A DNA stretch of 10,497 nucleotides from Dichomitus squalens LYAD-421 SS1. Taxonomy: Eukaryota; Basidiomycota; Agaricomycetes; Polyporales; Polyporaceae. Below, piece after piece: positions 1 through 6,369 of the stretch. Made by a program: the position numbers and the translations under genes. Within the stretch, counting starts at the first letter, position 1. Every line of letters starts with the position of its first letter. Where the stretch lies: positions 22,536-33,032 of the forward strand of contig NW_006766937.1 of NCBI RefSeq assembly GCF_000275845.1, written 5' to 3'. The notes below the pieces were generated by a model, which worked only from the letters and a program-made list of their open reading frames with translations, did no database searches and was not told the origin of the DNA.

Positions 1-19
1 CATGGACACTTCTCTGTAG

Positions 20-28
20 TATATAAGG
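20..28 (+). promoter_or_regulatory. TATA box in left repeat arm
   Basis: TATATAAGG followed by a pyrimidine-rich stretch, pointing into the window. The same box occurs at 10240-10248 on the minus strand in the other arm. A TATA box before a CT-rich tract is what an LTR or a terminal-repeat promoter would have. No gene starts close downstream. Confidence 0.4.
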
Positions 29-100
29 ACTTCAGATTGTGTCCTCCCTCTTCAGTCTTTCCTTACTGACTGAAGAGTGAGTACTTCCTTACCTCTACCT

Positions 101-105
101 TTAAC
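101..105 (+). repeat. Left target-site duplication TTAAC
   Basis: TTAAC directly precedes TGTCACAG and recurs at 661-665 directly after CTGTGACA. The right repeat arm carries CTAAC at the matching site, once, with no insert. Confidence 0.75.
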
Positions 106-305
106 TGTCACAGCCAACGAGCTGTGCCACCAAAACAAACAAGGGCAAAGCTTACTGATGCAGAGGTTGGTGCTGAGAAGCGAAGCAACCAGAGGTGACG
201 CAGCAAGAGATGTGAAGAGATGTATTCCCTAGACTAGAAGGGGTAGTGAGGGAGGTAGGGCTGCTAGCTACCTACAGAGGAGATGGGGAATCGACGAGAA
301 GATCA

Positions 306-330
306 AGTCTGAGGTTCCCTGCCTCAGACT
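306..330 (+). repeat. 9-bp hairpin inside the solo LTR
   Basis: AGTCTGAGG (306-314) pairs perfectly with CCTCAGACT (322-330) across a 7-nt spacer, just before the TATATATA at 337-344. A second, weaker pair, TGACCA (377-382) with TGGTCA (388-393), follows. The role is unknown; hairpins near the promoter or RNA 5' end of an LTR are possible. Confidence 0.45.
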
Positions 331-336
331 CCCTAC

Positions 337-344
337 TATATATA
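337..344 (+). promoter_or_regulatory. TATA-like box inside the solo LTR
   Basis: TATATATA lies about 230 bp into the 555-bp insert, where a U3 promoter could sit. The motif is symmetric, so it does not fix the strand. Confidence 0.35.
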
Positions 345-660
345 CTAATACAATGGTGCACAGACCAGGTACCTATTGACCATCGTTTGGTCAGAGTTCT
401 CTGCCTCATGTCCTGCCTCATGGTGACCTTACGACTAATACCTGAGTCGTGCCGAGTCCGGACCCCTCCCAATGAGTAAGCGCTCCTGCTGTCACATCAG
501 TCACCTGTCTGTGAGTGAGGATGGGCGCTCCTGGCCATCACGAGGTCTGGGGTTAGATCCTGGCCCCTCCACTTTCCGATACGAGTTGTCCGCGGTCAAG
601 GTGAGTGTCTGTCTCAGTACACATGACCCCCAGGTCACGTGGCACGAGAAAACTGTGACA

Positions 661-665
661 TTAAC
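661..665 (+). repeat. Right target-site duplication TTAAC
   Basis: Second copy of the 5-bp duplication; the repeat-arm sequence resumes directly after it (TTGTAGTTACTTACTT, 666-681). Confidence 0.75.
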
Positions 666-811
666 TTGTAGTTACTTACTTGACCTTTGTAGTCTTGCTT
701 CGACTCTAGGTACAGTTGGTTACTGCAATATAGTCTTTCGTTACTGACTGAAGATCTTGCTTCGACTCTAGTCGGATCTGATCCTTGTCTTCACAGCCCC
801 GAGTTTATCAG

Positions 812-2017
812 GCACAATGTCCATAACGGTGCTAGAGGATGTTGGACACAGTGGCACATCAATATGGTTGGTGTGATGGGGCGTGGATCGTTCGCTACGA
901 CACAGGGATGGTCAGAGAGATTTGGAGGAAGGGAGGATGAAAGACGTACCAGAGAGGAGGGTGGCTACGTCGGGATTGCATGCCAACTGCCAAGTATGGC
1001 GAGCGTCTGTGGGTATATTGCGCATGTTAGGGTGATGTGCGGTAACTATTTGCATGCAGCTCACCCTCAGAATGTTGCAAGGTCGATAGCCTTGGTAGTC
1101 GCATCGACGAGATCCCCTATATGCAAACCTGCGGGTCCAGCTACATGAAGAGTCTCAACGACGTGACCATGCTCGATGCGTGGAGTGTACGTGAGGAGGT
1201 GGTTGCGCTATAGTCCATAATCGTGGCTTCAGCGAGGGTTCTTCGACTGGATGTTCGACACTCTAGAAATCACATTCAGCTCCTAGCGTCGTGTTGAGAC
1301 GGAGGTGGTGGATAGGCACGGAGCACGGAGGTATGCATGGTGCAGACACGGAAGGGAGTGAGTGGGATGGATGGAAACTTACCCAACGCGACCCCCTATC
1401 CACTGGAGAAAAAGAACGTCCGCTCTGTTGCGGTTGCCGTGAGGTGCCTGCATGCGGCGATGGTCACGTTCACAGACTCGATCCGCATCTCACTGAGCTT
1501 TTGGGATAATTCATTCTGAAAGTAGGATGACCAGAGGGTCTAAGGTGGTAAGGCCAACAATGGTGGCGTGGAGGACGCGAGCAGACAAGAATGCCAGCGC
1601 TGTACACACGGGTAGAGCCAGTGTTTCGAGGGGGACGGGTGATTTGGGGCTTCGGCTGTCAGTTGCAACAAGCCCCAAATGAGAGGACTGGGTATGGCGC
1701 AAAATGCAGGTGCAGCACAGTATAGCCTAAACGCAAACAGACTCGAAACGTTGGAGACATTTCAGGGCCGAACAGAGGATAAAGGACATACCACGACATT
1801 CTGTGCGAGGTTGTTGATTGTAGCCGGAGTCAACCCATGCAGTCTGGGCGATTATCACAGGGAGACAAACAAAATGTGAGATCGGCTGCACAGGGAAGTA
1901 ACATCATGACAGCAGTTTGAGAGAATCATGCCTCAGTGAATGCTCGAATGACAGGGGACAGCGATGGGACAGCTAGGGCTAAGCGCGCAGCGAGCTCCAA
2001 GTCCAACTTAGAGCTAA
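812..2017. other. Gene-free stretch, no recognised content
   Basis: About 1.2 kb between the left arm and the MITE-like element. The open frames here are at most 94 codons (864-1148 on the plus strand), with no domain that I recognise and no supporting intron pattern. The only clear structure is the hairpin at 1642-1680. It may be decayed repeat or intergenic sequence. Confidence 0.6.
1642..1680 (+). repeat. 11-bp perfect hairpin
   Basis: ATTTGGGGCTT (1642-1652) and AAGCCCCAAAT (1670-1680) are exact inverted copies separated by 17 nt. No gene ends next to it, so a terminator role is not supported. It could be the end of a degraded short element or a foldback remnant. Confidence 0.5.
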
Positions 2018-2019
2018 TA

Positions 2020-2045
2020 CTATCGCGACCCCAGTGTTCGGACAA
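2020..2045 (+). repeat. Left TIR of the MITE-like element
   Basis: 26 bp, identical to the reverse complement of 2669-2694, and preceded by TA at 2018-2019. Confidence 0.8.
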
Positions 2046-2207
2046 CTGAGCGCCCAGTACAACTGTTCGCCACGTCGCTCCCTCCTCTCTGCGGCGATAA
2101 TCATGTAAATTTGTAGGATCATGCATCTACCATGATAGAACACACTTGAGAAATATGAAAGCACTCCGTTCAGAAGTGAGAGGACGGGAGGGCGAGGAGT
2201 GGGTCTT

Positions 2208-2225
2208 GACCCCGGTGTTCGGACA
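2208..2225 (+). repeat. Subterminal copy of the MITE TIR core
   Basis: GACCCCGGTGTTCGGACA matches 17 of 18 bases of the left TIR core at 2027-2044, in the same orientation. Repeated subterminal motifs are often transposase-binding sites. It could also mark the end of a second, nested element. Confidence 0.5.
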
Positions 2226-2668
2226 TTTCTCCTTGGAGTGGTCATGAAAAGTCACATATGCCGAGAACTGCCAGTTAAGACTCCGACCCGAGTGTGCAGA
2301 TTCGCGCGCACAGGCGCTCGAGCGGAGATTGACAATGAAGGACCGTCTTGTGGTGCAAGGTCACGCTCGATGGCCGGTATTCTACTGCACATCTTCTGTA
2401 CCTCAAATACCTTCAAAAAAATATGCATCATATACAGGATTCCTAGAAAATGGTGCCAAAGTTTTCGGGGATGAGCGCTCAACAAGGAAGCTGGACCGAG
2501 TACCAACATTGCACATGGCTCATCTGCTGAACCTCTTCCTGCTACCAGATCGCAACAACACCTCGCTCAATCCACACCATTCTTTTTTTATCTGACTTGA
2601 GTCTCTACGTTGCATCATCGTGCAAATTTATAGCTTTATCAGACAGCAGGTGAGGGAGCCACGGTGGT

Positions 2669-2694
2669 TTGTCCGAACACTGGGGTCGCGATAG
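2669..2694 (-). repeat. Right TIR of the MITE-like element
   Basis: Exact inverted copy of 2020-2045, followed by TA at 2695-2696. Adjacent inner sequence (about 2605-2665) is a diverged inverted copy of about 2060-2130. Confidence 0.8.
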
Positions 2695-2696
2695 TA

Positions 2697-3330
2697 GAAG
2701 GCAATGACCACGGACTCTGGCTGACCAGACGCGCAAGAGGACGGGCCGCAAGCCGGACCGGGACTTGCCCCGTCGAATTTTGCGTCGCTCTAGGCTCCCT
2801 GCCTGCCGTACTCTCGAATCCACCTCTCTGACCGCCGACCATCAGGGGCAGAACAACACAACTTACTTTCCAGCCAAGACCGAAGCCGCAGCAGAGACAT
2901 GCGTCGCAGAGTAAAAACGGATTTGCTTACTGCGCTACCCAATGTCCGAAGTAGCTAAGCCCAGAGCACGCTCAACAGTGGGTCAACATACACCGATGTG
3001 GTCGACTCAATAGTGGTCTGCGGACGTTGCAGATCCTTTGACTCATGGCCGGAGGCAGGGATCGTAGAGGCTGTCGGACTCAGAGGCTGTCGGACTCAGA
3101 CGCCGCCGACCATGCCATTTGTGCATCGAGTGCTGAACAAGGCTGTGGTCATGGGCTCGTTGGCCACTGGACAACGCCTTCCTTCCGTTGTGGCTGGCGG
3201 TTCTGACTACGTAACAGAAGGCGCATATTCGGGATAGAGTACTTTGCGTCCACGGAGAAACTTCCTCACGTCAGGTGGTAGACGCTGAACGGTACCATAG
3301 GCGAGACTCGAGGCTGTACTGGCGGTCGAT
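2697..3330. other. Gene-free stretch between the MITE and the F-box/WD40 gene
   Basis: About 630 bp with no recognisable protein or RNA gene. It contains a short tandem duplication (3067-3098). The open frames present start at non-ATG codons or encode unrecognisable peptides. It probably includes 3' flanking sequence of the minus-strand gene that ends at 3416. Confidence 0.55.
3067..3098 (+). repeat. Two perfect tandem copies of a 16-bp unit
   Basis: GAGGCTGTCGGACTCA occurs twice in a row without mismatch, consistent with a recent slippage or short duplication. Confidence 0.85.
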
Positions 3331-3333
3331 CTG

Positions 3334-3351
3334 TATATATATATATATATT
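3334..3351. repeat. TA-dinucleotide microsatellite
   Basis: An alternating TA run of about 17 bp ending in TT. It lies about 65-80 nt downstream of the minus-strand stop codon at 3416-3418. TA-rich runs of this kind resemble yeast 3'-end efficiency elements, so it may help 3' processing; that role is inference. Confidence 0.7.
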
Positions 3352-3415
3352 CAAGAGCAGACGTGCGAGGGGTACAAGGCGGGGTGCGGGTCAGCAGTGT
3401 ACTGTACAAGTAGAA

Positions 3416-5720
3416 TCAAGATTCGAATTCGTCCGGAACAATGTCCTGTAGCCGACGACCCAGAACAGTCCCATTGTACGCTGCAGACCACAACATTGTC
3501 CCGTCCGGAGTAAACGCTGCATGCTGGACCCATGAACCGTGGTCGAAGAGCTTCTTCATGCATGATCCCGTCCCCGTCTCCCACAGCCTCACCGTCTTGT
3601 CTTCAGATGCAGAGGCGATATACTTCCCACACGGTGAGAAGCATGCCGTGAACACCGCGCCCGTGTGCCCCTTGAGCGACCGGACCATGGCCCCTGTGTG
3701 AGTATTCCATATCGTCATCGTCCTGTCCACCGATGCTAAGAGCAGTAGCCGGCCATCTGGGGAAAAGACGACATCGCGGACCCAATCTTCGTGCCCCCGC
3801 AAGAGCAGGGGCGCCGCTCTAGTTGCTACGTCCCAGACACGGACCGTTCCACTTGTATATGAAGCAGCAACGTGTGTACTTTGCGGGCTGAATCTCGCTG
3901 TGGTGGGAAATCCGTCTTCGCAAAGCTCGCCGCCCTGCGGAAACTCGAAGGCCAGGTATGTGTCAGACGCAACTTCCAAGATGCCGCAACTGTCCCAACC
4001 GTGGACCAGAAGCCAGCGGCTGTCAGGGGAGACTAATGGTCTAAGGCGTGTCGTCTTGGCGCGGTCACGGGGTAGCGGTTGATACGTGCGTCCATCCCAG
4101 AGTCGCATAGTGCGGTCATCCTCTTGGGATGCAATATAAGCACCATCACTGGACCACGCGCAGCCTTTGAGAGGAGTAGGATGACCCTGGAGGGTGGCGA
4201 CTTGATGCGGACTGCGACTGATGTCCCAGAATGCGACCATGCCGTCTTCACCGGTAGACGCGAGCCGTTGGCCGTCTGGTGAGAAGGCGAGATCCCTGAC
4301 CTCTCCGCTACGGGCGAACCACTCTTGTAAGATGCATGCGTCTCGGGCATCCCACAGGATGATGGTGAAGTCCTTGGAGGCCGTCGCTACCCACCGCCCA
4401 TCTGAGGAGATGACGAGTGCGGTGACATCCGAGTCATGCCCGGGTTTGCCCGCTACTCAAGTCAGCGTACAACTCAGGAGGCATTGTTGATGAACAAGAC
4501 TCACACTTGACGTCATCTGGCAGCACCCATTTCTCGCTCAGTGGATGGAACGACAACTTGCTAAACTCGTCCGACCAGGAGATCGTCTTCCGTACATTCA
4601 GGATTGGACCACCGGAGGCCGACAATAGTACGCTGTGAGCGGGATAGCCGAGCAGGACCTCCTTCATGGCTGCACAAGCCTCCAAGTGGGCAGGTTCATG
4701 ACATTCTTTGTATAGACAGCCGATGTCGTGATCCCAGAGGACTAGAGTGACGTCTTTCATCGCCGTCTGTTCTAGATTCCGTGACACCCGGATGGCGTCT
4801 TGGAGTTGCTCCGATTTGGCTTGGATCCACCATATCAAAGCTGTTGGGAGGTCCTCACGCGATTGTGGACGCAGCATATGTGATGATTCTAGTATGGATT
4901 GTATGAGGTATGTGAGTCTAAGTCGACGAGGAGACGGAATGAGAGACGCACGAGTACGTTGGTCGATTGCAAGTGTGCTAGTAGTCGCTCGGTGAGCTAC
5001 GTGAAGTAGCGTCTCTGTGACGTGTATATGTACATTCCGTAGGATCTGAAAAGGCAACCCTGTTTTAGCGAATGGAAGAGCATAGATGATCGTGCACGTG
5101 ATAGCTCTTACATTCAGTGTTCGCAGCTGCAGCCGACGACGTACATCAGTTGCCACAAAAGGATTGTGTGTTTGTAACGACAAATATTCGCAGGTGAGGT
5201 TCTCCATGTTCGGGAAGTTCACGAGGAAGTCGAGGAAGTCGACTTGTGAGTGGAAGGTAGCATTGCGGATCATCAGGCTCCGAAGACTAGTCGCGAATTG
5301 CATGCCAGAGATTGGAGTGGATTGGTTGAGTTCGGCGTTACGCACGCTAATAAGCGACCTCCCGGTGAATGTGACGTGATGAAGACGGGGGAGGATGGAC
5401 AGCAATTGCAAGGGGAATGGAGAGTGTCCATTCCGCGGAAACGACAGAGATCGCACGACAAGCTGAAGGTGCGGCCGAGCTTGGACAGCATGGTAGAACC
5501 GAGATAACTGATTATGGCTCTGTATGTCGACATGTTTGGAGAGAACAATGGTGCTACGAGGATGGAGCTGGCTGCAGGTCAGAGCGAAGGCGCGCAGCGT
5601 CGCGGTGTCGTCCGAACAGTGGTTGATGGCCATCTCGATGACCTCCCATGGGAGCGCCGGTGATCGCATGAAGGGTGACACCAAGGATAAGGCTTTGACG
5701 GGTCCTTCTGTAGGAGCCAT
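3416..5720 (-). CDS. F-box-like / WD40 repeat protein, two exons
   Basis: Probable substrate receptor of an SCF-type ubiquitin ligase, or a related scaffold. Exon 1 (5720-4505) encodes 405 residues. An F-box-like segment (about 21-60, starting LPWEVIEMAINHC) is followed by a region rich in short leucine and beta segments like those of agaricomycete F-box-like proteins. Exon 2 (4452-3416) encodes WD40 repeats at about 410-440, 455-482, 495-525, 539-566 (degenerate), 587-613, 625-654, 667-697 and 709-737. GH...WD spacing and SPDG turns are clear, as in GHDSDVTALVISSDGRW and FSPDGQRLAST. Eight blades or blade-like units form one propeller, giving 750 residues in total. The ATG at 5720 is the first in frame; the frame stays open upstream, but only from non-ATG codons. 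The strongest family analogy is the Cdc4/Met30 layout of F-box then WD40, but the F-box is diverged and binding to Skp1 is inferred. A pogo-like transposon lies 225 bp upstream. Confidence 0.85.
4453..4504 (-). other. 52-nt intron joining the F-box-like and WD40 exons
   Basis: On the minus strand the donor is GTGAGT, a CTGAC branch-like site lies about 10 nt before the end, and the acceptor is TAG. Removing it joins ...DDVK to SGKPGHDSD in frame, placing the first complete WD40 repeat directly after the F-box-like half. Without splicing, the first exon runs into a stop (TGA at 4435-4433 region) and the WD40 frame has an in-frame stop upstream, so the intron explains both frames. The length is typical of basidiomycete introns. 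Confidence 0.85.
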
Positions 5721-5944
5721 AACGGTGTGGTCAGAGTTGCAGGTAGGAAGTGCAGTGAGCGAGAGAGAGAGTAGGAGCACGGCTCAACAAGGAAACAATC
5801 TCAACATTTCGCACGTGGCTCGGGGCCTCCATCTGCATAGCAACCAATCAGTGGCTACGACATCTGTTCAAGACCTAGCATGATGCACGGATCAGGGAAG
5901 GAACGGAATAGTGCACGCGTGTTTTGTGAATGACAAGAGCAATA
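5721..5944 (-). promoter_or_regulatory. Upstream region of the F-box/WD40 gene
   Basis: 224 bp lie between the start codon and the transposon end. On the gene strand there is a pyrimidine-rich run (CTCTCTCTCTC, complement of about 5760-5771), as in many fungal start regions. A CCAAT box lies in reverse orientation at 5844-5848, about 125 bp upstream of the ATG. No clear TATA box is seen. Anything further upstream is now separated by the 3.6-kb insertion. Confidence 0.4.
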
Positions 5945-5967
5945 CTATCCCTCAAGGGGTTTTGCAA
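5945..5967 (+). repeat. Left TIR of the pogo-like transposon
   Basis: 23 bp identical to the reverse complement of 9508-9530. The inner part carries GGGGTTTTGCAA, a motif repeated at 6146-6157 and in the 9484-9519 palindrome. Confidence 0.92.
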
Positions 5968-6369
5968 CGCCGGACACTGATTAGGTTGCCCCTTCCGATC
6001 GCCTGGGCCGATAACAGAAGTAAGTGTGTCTGTAGATAGCTGTCAGAGGTGGTATCTCGAATGGTGACTTTCGTGTACATACATGAAAGTGGGCGGGAAT
6101 GAGGATGGAGACATGTTTGGTGCCTGGATTTTGGTTACGTTCAGTGGGTTTTGCAACGCTCGTAACATCGGGGTCACGCCGGCAAATTCAATCTCCGCAT
6201 CGGCATCCTACGGCAACCAATGGAGAGAGAGGACGCGACAACTCCATCGTGAGGGTAGAGCGCGATGGAGCACGAAGGCATGGATTACTGACTATAGGTA
6301 TATGATTAGGATGCACATACTAGGCTATAAGAATGTACAGTATGAAGGATTAGGGCGCAGGTAAGTGAA
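5968..6369. other. Left subterminal non-coding region of the transposon
   Basis: About 400 bp between the left TIR and the transposase stop codon, containing a second GGGTTTTGCAACGC at 6146-6159. It should contain the 3' untranslated region and polyadenylation site of the transposase mRNA, but I see no AATAAA. No protein is supported here. Confidence 0.6.
6146..6159 (+). repeat. Left subterminal copy of the TTTTGCAA motif
   Basis: GGGTTTTGCAACGC repeats the inner part of the left TIR (5957-5970) about 190 bp further in, in the same orientation. Confidence 0.6.

Larger units (their letters stand above)
106..660. mobile_element. Solo LTR-like insertion with TTAAC target duplication
   Basis: The insert starts TGTCACAG and ends CTGTGACA, an 8-bp inverted repeat with the TG...CA ends typical of LTRs. 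It is flanked by TTAAC at 101-105 and 661-665. Removing the insert and one TTAAC restores a gapless match to the intact right arm, so the boundaries are supported by an empty-site comparison inside the same window. The length of 555 bp, the 5-bp duplication and an internal TATATATA (337-344) fit a solo LTR left by recombination between two LTRs. There is no reverse transcriptase, integrase, primer-binding site or polypurine tract. The orientation is uncertain. The alternative is a short non-autonomous DNA element with 8-bp ends. It contains a 9-bp hairpin at 306-330. Confidence 0.75.
1..811 (+). repeat. Left arm of a 251-bp inverted repeat, split by an insertion
   Basis: Positions 1-105 plus 666-811 match the reverse complement of 10017-10267 without gaps over 251 bp; I count 6 mismatches, and the outer 87 bp are identical. 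The arm reads inward with a TATA box (TATATAAGG, 20-28) followed by a pyrimidine-rich stretch. It contains compound direct repeats: a 23-bp unit at 54-76 and 732-754 with one mismatch, and TCTTGCTTCGACTCTAG at 693-709 and 755-771. CTTCAGTC at 50-57 pairs with GACTGAAG at 68-75. Homology stops just after GTTTATCA, at 810-811. Because the window starts inside the repeat, the outer end is unknown. It is either a long terminal inverted repeat of a 10.3-kb element or the 3' part of an LTR: TATA box, CA terminus at 810. Confidence 0.9.
2020..2694. mobile_element. MITE-like element with 26-bp TIRs and TA target
   Basis: The 26 bp at 2020-2045 (starting CTATCGCGACCCCAGTG) are the exact reverse complement of 2669-2694, with a TA on each outer side (2018-2019 and 2695-2696). 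Weaker inverted similarity continues inward: GCTCCCTC, a motif like TAAATTTG, then GATCATGCA versus GATGATGCA. This makes the ends roughly 100 bp long. A third copy of the GTGTTCGGACA core lies at 2215-2225. The 675-bp element has no credible protein. The TA duplication and CTATC terminus match the pogo-like element at 5945-9530, so a non-autonomous Tc1/mariner-pogo element is the likeliest class. The CAGTG core also resembles hAT ends, but I see no 8-bp duplication. Confidence 0.7.

Noticed and set aside
546..575. tRNA-like T-arm (GGGGTTAGATCCTGG) suggesting a SINE
   Set aside because: It lacks a proper B-box (GGTTCGANNCC) and no A-box or cloverleaf precedes it; it lies inside the solo-LTR-like insert.
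864..1148. 94-codon plus-strand frame
   Set aside because: No recognisable domain, low-complexity start and no supporting context; consistent with chance.
4430..4460. Frameshift or pseudogene between the F-box-like and WD40 halves
   Set aside because: A GTGAGT...CTGAC...TAG intron of normal length restores the frame, so no mutation needs to be assumed.
4434..5780. F-box-like frame as a separate gene starting at 5780 and ending at its own stop
   Set aside because: Position 5780 is a GTG, not an ATG, and the 3' stop is removed by a canonical 52-nt intron that joins the frame to the WD40 exon.
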